From Humulus lupulus (Eukaryota > Streptophyta > Magnoliopsida > Rosales > Cannabaceae): 64,000 nt of DNA. This document shows positions 1 through 11,469 of the stretch, piece after piece; within the stretch, counting starts at the first letter, position 1; every line of letters starts with the position of its first letter. The position numbers and the translations under genes are program-made. Where the stretch lies: the NCBI RefSeq assembly GCF_963169125.1, contig NC_084796.1:213035948-213099947 (forward strand). Direction: 5' to 3'. Under the pieces are notes generated by a model. It ran no database searches. It saw only the letters and a program-made list of their open reading frames with translations, and was not told where the DNA came from.

Positions 1-2
1 AT

Positions 3-3000
3 TCAATACATCTCCAGTTTTGCCCATTTCTCCTCTAGGGTCTGCTTCTTATTATGTAATGCCAGATCCAAATACTTCACAGTATCTACCTTAGCCACCC
101 TCACAAGTCTGCGTTCGGTGATCTCCCGATCTCGAATGCGCTGCCTAGTGGCTTCAATTTCCGCCTCTACTGCCCTCTGCAAAACCCAAAACATTACGAA
201 ATCAACACACGTGTTTTATGGGCCCATTAATTTTCTAATACATCAATAACAAAAGAAGAGTCGCATACCTCTGCCATTTCCTCCAACTGCTTCTTGGTTT
301 CGGCTACCGCCTCTTCTGCTTCCTTCAACTTCTTCCCTAAAAGAAGTTCAGCCTCCAACTTCTGCTTCTTGGCGTCCGCTGCGCTGGCCTCAAGACTGTT
401 TGCCCTTCGCTTTAACTCGTTTTTCTCTTTGTCCAAGATCTCCTTATCAGTCTGCAACGACACAATATCTTCTTCAAGGTCGTTCATCATACTGCTAAGC
501 TTCTCCATGCGGGCTTCATGCTGAACGCAGAATTGACTTTTCTCCATCCACTTATTGGTCATATCCACCAAATTAGCCTTCAGTTTGTTTCGCTCTACTT
601 CGAGCCCAACAGTACTGACCAGCTTCTCCTCTGTGGCAGTCACCCTCTTTTTTACCTCTGCCAGCTCTGCTTCTAACCTCTTGATGGCTTCCACGAGCAC
701 GTCCCGATTTGCCTCAGCCATCATTCTCCCCGCCCGCTCCTCTTCTAACTTCGCCGTCTGCTCCGCTAGTTTAGAGCCATTTTGTATAGCCGCTGCATAT
801 TCCCGCCTTGCAGCAGATGCGCATACATAGCTCTGTGAAAATTCAATTACACCCATTAAAAATAACATCTTATACATATCAAGAGATATAAACAAGGCCT
901 GATTTTTAAACCAACTTACCATCCAGATGTGATCTGATACTTGTTGCAATAAATCACCTTGCCCGCTCAAAGATCCAATCGCTTCTGTCGGCAGATGGGG
1001 TCTACTTATATGTAGCATTTCATCCATAACTTTAGTAGAAGCAGAAGGGCCATATTCCGACACAACTCCTGCTCTGTCACTTGCTTCTCCCCCTGCAAGC
1101 GCAGTTGCAGAAGCAACGGGGGCAGCTGGCTTCCCACCTTCTGCTAACGTCGATACCATAATGCTATTAGACGCCAGCGCAACTGTCCCCGTGTCAGAAG
1201 AATACGTCTTCGAAGGGCGTATAAATAAGCTATTATCTTCACCCAAATCACTGGGGAGGTACACCAGCGTATGCACGGTAGAAGACGTTAGCTGCTCCAA
1301 GAAAGCGTTGGGAGATTCAAAAGTGTTAGTACCCTTTGGGGACACAGCAATGACATCTCCTGGATGAGACTCAGAAGCGGTAGGCGGTAATAAGGAAACA
1401 TCAGCACTGAGAGTGTCAACACCTGTTACTTCGACAGCCCCTGATTCCTGACACCCAGGGATAGCTTCGGGCACAACAGCTTTACTTGCCTCAACTGGCA
1501 GAGGAGTGGTATCCGCAGCCTTAAAACCCTCTCCGAAGGCATCCTCTAGAAGCTTGTTTTTACGAGAGGCAGAGGAAGGGCGTCTCCCCTCTGAGCCACG
1601 CTTATGGCCAATAGAAGACCCTTCAGTCAAATCAGAAGCAGAGGGAAATTCCTCTGATGACTTCACACAGACAGCAGGCGACTTCACCTCAAACGGTAAG
1701 CCACCTTGCACTCCATCTCCAGTCGCTACTCCTGATAATTTGGACGGAGAAGAGGAAACACCCTCTACATGAGCCGCCCCTTCTGAGCCTGCTGCCAAGG
1801 AAGATCCAATTGCATGTGAAGTAGGAGATGCCCCAGGTAAATGCCCAACAGGGGCAGATCCCCGCGGCTTCTTGCACAACGAGAGAGCCTGGCCCGTTGG
1901 TAATTTCCCTGGGGTAAGTTTGGGGATTGCGAAGACTGATCCTTGAGTAGTGGGGGCGGAGCCTTTTGGGATCCGAAGCTTGGACGAAATGCATTTCCCG
2001 TCGTTCGAATCTTCAGAAGAAGACTCCTCACGCTCCTTTCTTTTTCCTAAGGCGTCTGTAGGCAAAGGCACTTGCTGAAGAGGCTGAATCTGCAGAGCGT
2101 CAGAAGGCGTGGACGATCGCCCTTGGATGCGAGAGGACCTGCGCAATAAGCCGGATTTATCAGGGGAAGACTCTGTAGCAGAAGCCAGACCAGTGCCCTC
2201 TTTCTTTTTCCCCTCTGGGACCCCTTGACGCTTGGCACACGCAGCGTAGGTTTCAGAACACGCCCTTTCGAACTCAGCTTTCGTCAGCGACAGAGTTGAA
2301 GGAGTAGGAGGGGATTTCTTCAAGAAAGCTCCCAGCTGCTTCGCACACGCTGTTGTAATCCTGCTTAGGGTCATGTCACCCTTCTGCGATCTAACTCACA
2401 CGACACCAGAATCGACTCAGTCCACGAAACAAAGCCGAGTCATAATCTGCATACAATAGGGGTTCAATACACCCCTGATACTAATGGCGTTCTCCTTAGA
2501 TTCATGCAGAAGCCCCTTCTCCGTCAGCATGCTCTGTCGCTCAGAACCCATGCTAACCTAAGGCCAAGAAAAATCTGATGCAAAGAACCAAAACAGAAAT
2601 ACACAGAGTTAAACTAGCAGACAATCATCCAGATATGATTAATTCACATTAAATTCAATAAAGAACAGAATGAAAAATGTGACTCACCTTTTATAAATAC
2701 CCTGGCCAGAGGGAAAATTTCCTGAGGTAGGAATTCAGGATACCACGCTCCTCCAACAACGAAGAAGTATTTATCCCAATTTTGATGGGAGCTATCGAAA
2801 TCGGTGAAGATTGTCCGATCCTTTTTGGGAGAGAGGTAGAAAGTTTTCCAAGGCTTTCCGTCTATCACCTTGTTCGTAGACTTGGTGAAGCACGCGTAAA
2901 TGTCATCCGATTGAATATTGACATTCCTGAGGCTCCCTATCATCTGAGCCCCGACTATAGACTGAATAGCATTTGGGAGAAATTGCGAAATTTGAGCCCC

Positions 3001-3243
3001 GGAGTTTGAAATTATCTGAACGAGCAGAGCCGGGAGAGGGAAGCGAAGCCATTCGATATGTATCAGACTCATGACGATCTCAGTAGGCTTCACTACATCC
3101 TTAAACCGCCATTCTCGAAGCTCGGCCTCTGAGAGCATCCTCACCATGACATTGTCAGGAATGTCGAACGATTTGCGCATGCGTTCGAACGCATTCTTGT
3201 ATCCATCGCGATCCAAAGGCTCGAGAGATGAACGAGAAGACAT
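3..3243 (-). CDS. Antisense-ORF protein of Tat element (putative gypsy-type transposon domain plus coiled coil)
   Basis: Three exons can be followed on the minus strand. Exon 1 runs 3243-2688 and ends at a GTGAGT donor. Exon 2 ends at 269 before a GTATGC donor; its start is unsettled, because the first ATG of the long frame is at 2374 and I could not choose an acceptor. Exon 3 runs 176-3 after a TTTTGCAG acceptor and joins in frame to exon 2. The first exon (about 185 residues) resembles the N-terminal domain called putative gypsy type transposon (Pfam PF04195), including a PW-x-F-Y segment. Exon 2 is about 700 residues: a Ser/Pro/Gly-rich low-complexity middle, then about 200 residues of Glu/Lys/Ala heptads that should form a coiled coil, which continues into exon 3. 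Its function is unknown. No stop interrupts the long exons, so the copy may be young. Confidence 0.65.
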
Positions 3244-3593
3244 TATCTCACCGAATGAGATGATTGTCGAAGGTTTAAGCTGAAGAAAATCTCTATGGTT
3301 TCTTCGGAGCTTCTCTCTGGAAGTTGGAACAAAGTTTGGAAATTTGAATGAAAATTATTTTGAAATAAAAACTACTTAAATGAAAGGTAAAATTTTGAAC
3401 CAAATGTTTTACTCGATAACCGTGTTTGCATTAAGTGTAACTTGTCAGGTAATCAAATAATCATGTACCTACGGATTACCTCAGTTTACGGAGAATGACG
3501 GCTCTAGGCGAACTTTTTGGTGTTGAAGAGTCGGCCCAAGATTCTAACAGATTAACACACCACGCCTGTCCGAAGCTTGGGCCAGGGGGCATC

Positions 3594-4015
3594 TGTTGGG
3601 CCCAAAATGTTCGGCCCAAAAACCCTTTCCTCATTTATCAAATATTCAAAACGGAGCGTTTGGCAAAGAGAGGTTCCGAAGGCAGAAGCTGTGGGTTAGA
3701 GGCAATCTGCGCCTCTGACCCCTGAGCGAGACATTTTAAAGTCAGTATTTTTGGAGGGAAATTCAGTTATTTTCTTTCCCCCCATTCCAGGGTTCACTTG
3801 AACCAACTAACTGCTTTGCATATATTGTCCTATAAATAAGAGATTCTTAGAAGAGAAATGGATCAAACTTTGAACTGACTTAAGCATCGGAGTGTCTTTC
3901 TTGCAGGTGACCCCGACGAGTCAAAGGCAAACTTCATCACCGGAATAGAAGCAAGTTATCATTCATCGTTGGGTTTTTACTTCCAGATATAGAAAGACAA
4001 ATTGCTACCCCAACA
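3594..4015 (+). repeat. 3' LTR of Tat-type element
   Basis: The 422-bp repeat starts TGTTGGGCCC and ends CTACCCCAACA, so its ends form the inverted TGTTGGG/CCCAACA pair. A purine-rich tract with GCCAGGGGGC lies just upstream, as expected for a polypurine tract before a 3' LTR. A TATA-like box lies at 3831. The right edge coincides with the point where copia integrase similarity resumes on the other strand. The 5' LTR is outside the window, so the boundaries rest on terminal motifs and the junction rather than on an LTR pair. Confidence 0.7.
3831..3838 (+). promoter_or_regulatory. TATA box in Tat LTR
   Basis: TATAAATA lies 237 bp into the 422-bp LTR, in the same orientation as the LTR. This is a usual position for the core promoter of a plant LTR retrotransposon. 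Confidence 0.5.
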
Positions 4016-4140
4016 GTAATAAAATATCTACTTCCTCCTCTAGTTAACCTTCCATTAAGTTCACATAAATCACTGTGTATCAAATCTAACAACTTAGAGT
4101 TTCTTTCAACACTAGGAACATGTTTATTTACCATTTTAGA
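4016..4140 (-). pseudogene. copia A integrase, N-terminal fragment
   Basis: The minus strand encodes a stretch with the order S-KLLDLIHSDLCE-LNG-RYFIT. This matches the beginning of the Ty1-copia integrase core, where the HSDLC aspartate is the first catalytic residue. After RYFIT the expected continuation is lost because the Tat LTR begins; the residues after that point in the reading frame are LTR sequence. The upstream link to the protease section is out of frame. Confidence 0.7.
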
Positions 4141-4226
4141 TTTAACACATAATTCACATTTTTCATGCTCAACATTATCACAATCAATTAATTCACATTT
4201 GACATCCCTTTTAATTGTGCTAAATC

Positions 4227-4709
4227 CTATATGTGGAAGTCTAGCATGCCCAAAGTAATAGAATTTGAGTCAAGCATATAACAAGAAGAAGAGATTTTAT
4301 TGTTCACATTGTCAATGGAAGTACAAAGTTTGAACATGCCATCACAAGCATATCCCTTTCCCACAAAAACATTGTCTTTAGATAAAATAAGCTTGCTGGA
4401 ATCTATCAAAACCTTGATTCCCTGTTTGCCAAGTAAATTGCCACTCACAAGGTTTCTACTCATTTCCGGTACATACAAAATATTAGTGAGTAGAACCTTC
4501 TTGTCGGATGTGAAGAACAAGTCAATGATTTCTTTTCCTTCAACCTCAGACCTTTTCTCACTGCCCATTTGGATTTCATGCCCTTCCTTTGAAGATTCAA
4601 AGGTCTTGAATAGAGTTCTATCATAGGTAACATGAATGGTGGCACAAGTATCATACCACCACCCACTCACCTTTGCATGAATGGCATTAACCTCACTTAG
4701 CGTTGCCAC
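4227..4709 (-). pseudogene. copia A protease region
   Basis: This covers the aspartic protease and the linker before integrase. Near the N-terminus WWYDTCATIHV corresponds to the copia protease active site, normally D-[ST]-G-A; here Cys replaces the Gly, which should harm catalysis. Further on, ILYVPEMSRNLVSG matches the conserved flap-to-C-terminal part of copia proteases (N-x-L-x-V-P-x-x-x-x-N-L-x-S). The frame opens with GTG, not ATG, and is offset from the gag frame, so no true start exists here. It would normally be part of a gag-pol polyprotein. Confidence 0.7.
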
Positions 4710-5578
4710 TAGCTCATCTTGGGCTGAGTTGACTTTTGCCTCATTTTATGGCTCCTCTTGAACCTACAATATCTAGCAAAGTGGCCATTCTTGTCACACA
4801 CAAAGCAAGGTCGCTTGGAACTTTTGAATTGTCCCTCATTATTCTTGGGCCCCAAGGGTTCTTGACCCTTGCCCTTGTTCTTGCAATTTTCTTTCGCCTT
4901 GTTATGAGGATTTGCCACAACATTGGCCTTAGAAGTCTCTCCATTCATATCTCTAGAGCGAGATTCCTCCTCAATTCTCAAGTGTTTGAGAATTTCCTCC
5001 AAAGAAACCTCTTCGTTTCTATGGAGAATCTTTTTCCTATAGACTCTCCATGAAGGAGGTAACTTGGCTATAATGGCACCCACAAGAAATTGTTCTGACA
5101 ATATAACTTTAAGAGTAGACAATATATTCACAATAATTTGCAACTCATGAATTTGAGGGAGAAGGGGTTTATCATCATAAAATTTAAATTCTATATATTG
5201 AGTAATAAGGACTTTCTTAGTACCTTCCTCTTCCGCTTTGTACTTATTTTCCAAGGCCTCCCAAATCCCCTTGGTGGTCTTGGTGTTGGTGTAGGGATCA
5301 TTTAACCTATCCCAGAGGGCATTGAGGATGTGACCCCTACAAATCAACTCATCTTCTTCGCGCTTCTTCTTTTCCTTGACAACTTCTTGTGTATCATCTT
5401 TCGTGGGCTCTTCCAAGACCTTTAGGTCTTTATCCAAGACATAGAAAAATTTCAAAATAGTGAGCAAGAATCTAATCTTGTCTTGCTAACGAACAAAGTT
5501 AGTCCCACCAAATCTATCAAATCTAACAAAGTCTTGAGTAATTAATTTCAATGCCGAAAAAGAGTTAGATTCTTCCAT
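4709..5578 (-). pseudogene. copia A gag
   Basis: The likely gag start is the ATG at 5578-5576. After about 30 codons an in-frame TAG (5488-5486) interrupts it, at a place where copia gag proteins usually carry Trp before QDK. The rest (about 250 codons) shows the copia gag (UBN2-type) pattern with a KKREEDEL segment and a CCHC zinc knuckle, C-x2-C-x4-H-x4-C, in CFVCDKNGHFARYC (around 4780). The frame ends at TAG 4711-4709, while the protease lies in another frame, so a frameshift separates them. Gag would form the cytoplasmic particle and bind RNA; this copy cannot. Confidence 0.75.
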
Positions 5579-5610
5579 GATATGCTATATCAGATTATAG
5601 AGTATTAGAA

Positions 5611-6439
5611 TGTTGGGGGAGAGTGAGATAACACCACCGCAAGAAATAGAATCTACACAAAATTTGGATTGACAGAGACTTAAAAAAGATTGAAAAAGAA
5701 CATGCAAACCCAAGTAGAACAATGGTGTTCTTCAACTTTGATGAAGCTTAAAAACCCTAGGCAAGATCACCATTTTGAGCAAATCCCTTGAGCAAACTCT
5801 TGAGCAAACCAAACACAAACCAAGGCTTATACACATTGCAAAATGCTATCATAATACTCTATTTCCCAGCCACCATTGATGTTTGAGACCTTCTCTTGAG
5901 GAAATGAGGATTGAGATTGAACAAGTCTTCAACTCTCAAAGTCAAGCACTTTCTTGGAGAGTTCTTGGATAAAACTAGAGATTCTTGGAGCTAGAGAGAG
6001 AGAAAGAGGGTAGAGAGAGATTAAAGAGAGTGATCAAGTCTCCGTAAAACACTATTTTTTATTCTTATATGCAGTAGCACCGTCATTATGTCTAACCAAT
6101 AGAATTGGACTTCAAAAACATGTCATTTAGAGCATTTATGATATTTCACATAATACAGCAATCAACGCATCGCCTGTTAGGGTTTTTGGAAATCCTAGCT
6201 TCCAGGCGATGTCTTGCCTCTTGGGTGGCGACGTATCGCCACCCTCTCTGACTTTGGACACTTCCAAAGGTCCCAAAATTGCTCCAAATGCCGCCAAACT
6301 TTTTGGGAACCCTTAGATACTCTCATGTATCACTTTGGACCCAAATTTGCATTTTTTAAGTGCCTACAATTGAAACTCAAATTCACATCTTCATTATGTG
6401 AATTTTACTAAGTGTTTATACCTTGCTTGTATTTTAACA
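5611..6439 (-). repeat. 5' LTR of copia element A
   Basis: On the minus strand it begins TGTTAAAATAC near 6439 and ends CTCCCCCAACA at 5611, about 829 bp. Its identity as an LTR is supported by a diverged relative in the opposite orientation at 40271, which shares the start, a stretch around GTATCTAAG, CATTTGGAG and a cluster of GCGATGCATCGCC-like words. It also lies immediately upstream of gag. Confidence 0.7.
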
Positions 6440-6549
6440 CTTATTATTTGTATTTAATCAATCATAAAAATTGCTAGTTTCTTATTGCTTCCTCATCTAT
6501 ATATAATTTTTACTTTTATGGTATCCTATAATACAATTCATTCCTTATT

Positions 6550-8118
6550 ATTTAGTTGGGCGTACCCCAAGTTATATATGGCGAAGTGTTATATGGGGAT
6601 GATCTTTACTATTTAAAGGTCTACGAAGATTTGTTGGTATTGGCAAAAATATAAGGGTGTTTAAGGATCCTTGGCTGCCTCGACCTTACTCTTTTTTTCC
6701 TTCTACCAATCATTCTTCCACTGATACGTTGATGGTTCAGGATTTAATTATGGAAAGGCCACGAGGATGGAATATGGATTTGTTAAATCACTACTTCAAT
6801 ACTGCCGATAAAGATTGTATATGTGTTATTCTCCTTGGTAGGTTTCCAAAATTGGATTCATGGTTGTGGAATTTTTCGAAAGATGGTAATTATACTGTAA
6901 AAAGTGGTTATTTTTCTGGCAAAAACTTTGGCATCAAACCCTCCTTCATCTTCAAGAGATATTTTTTCCTTGTGGTGGAAGACATTTTGGACATTACATT
7001 TACCAAAGAAGATATTATCTTTCGTTTGTTGAGGTTTTCATGATATTCTTCCGACTTCAGCAGGTTTATACAAAAGGAAAGTGTTACAGTCTCCAATGTG
7101 TCCCCTTTGTGCTTATTAAGTTGACACTAACAATCATGCCATTTTTGGGTGCCCTATTTTAAGGAAGATTTGGAAGTTATTACATTTCCCTATTACATAC
7201 AATATTGGGGTGGATTTATCCTTTGAACAAGTTATTTTGAAAGCTTCAGAAGTTCTTTCTCAAAAAGATTTTGAGTTGTTTCTACTATCAGCTTGGTATA
7301 TTTGGGGAGAAAAAAATCAGATCACTCATGGTCGAGTTTCTCAAAATCCTACAATAATAGTCCAACGCATAAGAGCGTTATCTGCGGAATATGTTGCAGT
7401 TCGACAGTTGAAAACTTTAACAGATTCAAAGGGATGCCACTCGTTGCAACATTGGGAGTCTCTCCCTATGGGCCACAATAAATTGAACGTTGACGCTGCT
7501 CTAGATGAATCATCTCAGATTATTGGTATTGGTGCCATAGTTCGGACTTCAACTGGGGAAGTCTTGGCTTGTCTTTCCAAACCCATAATCGCTATTTTAT
7601 TCATGTTTTCCTTATCTTATAATTTCACTAAGTTCAAACTTATTAAGTGCTTTTTAGATTCGTTAAGGTATGTTAGGCTGAATAAAGGGATCCTTATCCC
7701 TTTGGTTATTCATTTTTTTAGTAATAAAATTGATATCAATTTTGTTTAATGGTTTTTGCAGGTTCTTTCTTAGTTATACAGGAAAAGATTGTTGCCCTGA
7801 TGGTAGCTTTGGATTGGGCATTACATCTGGGTTTTTCTTTATCTGCTGTTGAGTCAGATTGTTTGGCATTAGTATCTATTTTTTCTAAGCTATCCAAGTT
7901 TTTTAATGACTTGGATTCTCTATTAGATGATATTGCAAGTTTGTTGTCTAATTTTCCTACCGTGTCCCTGATCCATGTACGTCCATTGACTAATAAGTCT
8001 GCACACATGCTCTTAGGGTGGACAAAAAATTTGCTTGGATAGAGGAATTTCCTCATTTTATTCATAATGTATTACACTATGATTATTATCAATGAATTAT
8101 TCATTGCTGGAAAAAAAA
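6550..8118 (+). pseudogene. LINE 3' fragment: end of RT, zinc-binding domain and RNase H
   Basis: This is a 5'-truncated non-LTR retrotransposon. Similarity starts near 6553 with the typical plant LINE segment before KNIRVFKDPWLPRP (about 6640-6675). It continues through a zf-RVT-like part ending in a Cys-containing segment, and an RNase H-like domain (about 7480-8030) containing MVALDWALHLGF and ESDCLALVS. Several frame changes and stops break it. The RNase H domain is split by 7588-7761. A short oligo(A) at 8111-8118 is a plausible LINE tail. It resembles the LINE split across 12100-63198 and may be the same family. No target duplication was identified. Confidence 0.75.
7588..7761 (+). other. 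Intron-like insert inside LINE RNase H domain
   Basis: RNase H similarity stops at a KPI motif (7579-7587) and resumes exactly after TTTTTGCAG with GSF (7762). The 174-bp insert is AT-rich and ends like a plant intron, but its left edge reads ATA|ATC rather than GT. It may be a decayed intron or an unrelated insertion. Confidence 0.4.
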
Positions 8119-8217
8119 TTAGAATTTGAAATTGGTTTGATACTTTTATGTTTATCAAATTTCAATACTCAGATTTATTTTTAATAAGGTTGAAATCAGA
8201 TTAACAACTATTTTACA

Positions 8218-8237
8218 ACAACAATAACAACAACAAC

Positions 8238-8270
<33 letters not shown>
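8218..8270. repeat. (CAA)n/(TAA)n microsatellite
   Basis: A run of CAA units grades into about ten perfect TAA units, ending near 8270. The right part is uninterrupted, so it is likely to vary in length between individuals. Confidence 0.9.
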
Positions 8271-8271
<1 letters not shown>

Positions 8272-9129
8272 TATTAAAAGTTAAAAGTGCGTAACTTAAT
8301 CTATATAGGATTTTTTTCCCCTAATGAATTATGAAACTGATATATTTCAATGTAATTAGAGCATAATAAGTTATTCATAAAGTGTGGACTGAAGATGATT
8401 TGCCTTTAACTTTCAATGATGTAAGCGATTTATTCATGGATAAGATAGGACCACTAGCAAACACAACACCATCTTAAATGCTTAACAATGACATTACTCA
8501 ACTTCATCTTTCTTTCTCTCATTTGGTTACCACCGGAGAATGTAAGAAGTAAAGATCTGGCGTGTTTTGTTAAACTCAACTCAAGAATTCATGGACAAGT
8601 TTTAATCTTGATAGAAATATGTGTTCATGATGTAATCACAAATATGTAAAATTTAAATTATCTCAAAATTCTTAGTTTTTTATATCTTTAATTATTATTA
8701 TTTTTTCTAAAATATGAAATTGATACGATTTTGTTAAATTATAATGAAATTACATTTTATGAGATTTTTAATTGAGTGTGCAAAAATATGACTTTTTTTT
8801 CAAAAAAAGTTAACCTATGGTTTTTTTTTTTAAGAATTTTCACTTTTATAGGTTTATTTTCCCACATTTTTGTATAAAAGTTGGTTTATGTCATAGTTTT
8901 ACTCTTAATCAAGTTTTATTATTTTGGAAGGGTAAGTTTGTAATTTGATTATTATTTTTTTAGCTTATTTGTCTTTTTATATTATTTTTTTATTATATTT
9001 TTCTTTGGTTGTTTTGCAAAAAAAAATTTCTTTTTTTAAAAAAATATGAATTGTGTTTAAGATTATTTTTATTTATTATAAACATTTTTTTTTAGATTTT
9101 ACGTTCTTTTTTAAATACTGGGTAAAATA

Positions 9130-9650
9130 ACCAATTACTTGATTGACAGCTATGTAAAAAAATCATAGAGCTATGTTAAATACATATATATCAGGAGGGG
9201 TAACCAGTTATTCTGAGATGAGTAACTTTCTGCCATAAGAGGGGTAATTAGTTACCATAAGAGGGGTGACATGTTACTCATATTAAATATGAAAAGAAAC
9301 ATCAAATTTGAAGGAAAAAGAGGAAGAACATTTCATTAAAAAAGGAAGAAGAAGTAACTATGATTTTAGTAACATAGGTAACCAGTTACCATAAAGAACA
9401 CATAAATATACACACACATCAGAATGTGAAGTTAACCAGTTATACTCAGATATACACACACAAAGAACATGAAGGTAACTAGTTACCCTCATAAATATAC
9501 ACACAAAGAACAGGAACGTAACTCGTTACCCCAGATATGAAGATAAAAAAAATCAGATCCACCCCCTTTCCCTTCTCTCCCATCTTCTTCATATAATTTT
9601 TTTTTCAAGATTTGAATGTTCCCATCAGGGTAACTGTTACCCATTCACGT
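9130..9650. repeat. Cluster of GTAACnnGTTAC palindromes
   Basis: At least six copies of a palindromic word related to GTAACCAGTTAC occur (for example at 9196, 9246, 9378, 9475 and 9515), with a shorter GTAACTGTTAC at 9630. Between several of them the spacer repeats too (ATAAATATACACACA, AAAGAACA), so part of the block looks like a degenerate tandem array with units of roughly 45-60 bp. Confidence 0.6.
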
Positions 9651-9699
9651 TTTCATATTATTAGTTTTTTTTCTTCCAAATTTTGGTGTTCTTATAAGG

Positions 9700-10460
9700 G
9701 TTACAGTAAAAAGAAAATGCTGAAAAAATTGATTTGATTTTTTTTACATATAGTAGAAAAAACTATAAAAAAAACATTACAATAATAAAAGATGATAAAT
9801 AAAAAAATAGTAAAATAATTATGTAATGTTAAAATATGTGTGAAAAAAAGGAAGAAATGAATAAGAAAAGAATAAGTACAAAAAATGAAGGAACAAAACT
9901 TAGGAAAAAAAACTAAAAACATATGAAAAAAAAAAACAAAAGAAATGATGAAGGAAAAAAAAATAGATAAATGAATAAAAATGAAAAGAAGAAGAAGAAG
10001 AAGAAAAATAATAGAAAAATGGAAAGAAAAAAAATATGAATGAAAAAATTGGTAGAAAAAATATAAAAAAAATTGAAGAAGAAAAAAAGCTCATATGTGT
10101 GAAAAAAAAATGAAAGGAGACAATAATAAATACAAAAATGAAGAAAACATAGACGGAAAAAAAATAAAAAAACAAGAAAGAAAACTGAAAAAATATGGAC
10201 AAAAAAAACAATACAAATGAAATAAAAAATAGATAAATGAATAAAAATAAAATGAAGAAGAAGAATAATGGAAAAATAGAAAGAAAGAAAAAAAGATGAA
10301 AGTAAAAAAATTGGTAGGAAAAAGAAGAAAAAGAAAAAGGAAAAAATAGAAGAAAAAATAAGTAAGGAAAAAAAGAAAGAAAAAATAACTGGAAAAATAA
10401 TTAAAAAATGAAAGAAAAAAATTGAAAAAGTAAAATAAAACTACCTTCAAAATCAAAGAA
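9700..10460. repeat. A-rich, purine-skewed low-complexity block
   Basis: About 750 bp of the plus strand is mostly A with G, made of irregular GAAAAA/AAGAAG runs with few C. The minus strand therefore reads as long Phe/Ser-rich frames, which I do not regard as genes. Confidence 0.8.
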
Positions 10461-11469
10461 AACATAATTATGATAAAAAAATGTGACATTTTCATATTTT
10501 AGTTAGCTACTAATTGCGTTTCTCATACTTTAATTTTTTTTTTAATAAATTTTCCCATACAAATTAAGAAAAGTATAATTTCTATATTTTTGTACATTGA
10601 TAGTATAAAAGCCATATTTTTTAAAAATTATTTTTAAAAATACTATAGGTTACAAAAATAATATTATAGTGTATAATAAACTCTATATTAAGGTGATTTG
10701 TTAATTTAAACTTACTAAAATAAAATAATGTCTAATAAATATAATTCTAAAAATATTTTTTGAATAAAAAACTTTTTCAGCAGAAACGCGATGAGAGAAT
10801 ATTTAAGAATTAAATATTGTTTATTTTATTATAATATTAATTTATTTTAAATATTTTTATTTTGAGTAATATATAATAAATAAGTTTGTTGTAAAGTTTT
10901 TTCTCTATTTTTAGAAAAAGTTTAGTTTTTAGCTATAACTTTTGCATAAATTCTTTAATAAATTGTTTTCTGGATGACACCGTTATTGCAAAAAAAAAAA
11001 AATTCATATAGCAGCCCAAACGGAGCCTTATTCATTTTTTATTTTGCTAGTTAATCATGACTGATTTTGGGTTATATATAAATATATATATTTATATTTA
11101 CTTTTATAATTTTGCTAGGTTCGCCAATGCTGCTCTAATGATTATCAAAAGTGGGGAGAAAGATAAAGTTGAGCAATAATTTTAATTTTAGTGTATGTAC
11201 GCGTAAATGATGTTCAAAATTATTAAGAGCAATCATTTTTATTATCAAAATTATTAACACCAATTTATCTCTTTTTATCGTGCAATTCTATCACTATCAT
11301 ATCAAGTATAAATAAAGAAATAAATAAAAGAATAAGAAATATTAATTCTTTTTAAATATATATTGAAAATGTTAATTTCTTTAGCAATGAGTTTAGAACT
11401 ACATGGAAACTGCCCATAATAAGAGTTCATTCTTTTGCATCATTCTTTTCGTAAAAAAAAGAAAACTAT

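Larger units (their letters stand above)
1..4015 (+). mobile_element. Tat-type Ty3-gypsy element, 3' part only
   Basis: The visible part has, in order, an antisense ORF on the minus strand (3-3243), a short non-coding stretch, a purine-rich tract (about 3579-3593) and a plus-oriented LTR (3594-4015). Antisense extra ORFs between pol and the 3' LTR are known in plant Tat-lineage Ty3-gypsy elements, so I read this as the 3' end of such an element, with gag-pol lying left of the window. It is inserted in a minus-strand copia element. The bases just after the LTR, GTAAT (4016-4020), are the expected 5-bp target duplication, but the partner copy is outside the window. The lineage is inferred from layout, not from visible pol sequence. 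Confidence 0.7.
4016..6439 (-). mobile_element. Ty1-copia element A, 5' half, disrupted
   Basis: Reading on the minus strand from 6439: LTR (6439-5611), gag from 5578, protease, then the start of integrase. The element is cut at 4016 by the Tat insertion, and its remaining pol and 3' LTR are off the left edge. Damage includes an in-frame stop early in gag, a gag-to-protease frameshift and a changed protease active-site glycine, so this copy is inactive. No clear tRNA primer site was found next to the LTR. Confidence 0.8.

Noticed and set aside
1161..1772. Plus-strand frames opposite the antisense ORF exon
   Set aside because: Shadows of the minus-strand coding exon, which has the domain and splice structure.
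5486..5488. Programmed readthrough stop in copia A gag
   Set aside because: The stop stands where a Trp codon is usual, and other lesions exist in the copy; a simple nonsense mutation is enough.
8218..8270. Possible CRISPR-like or regulatory array
   Set aside because: It is a simple CAA/TAA microsatellite.
9701..10495. Long minus-strand frames rich in Phe and Ser
   Set aside because: They are read from an A-rich low-complexity block; no domain, no start context, no codon structure.
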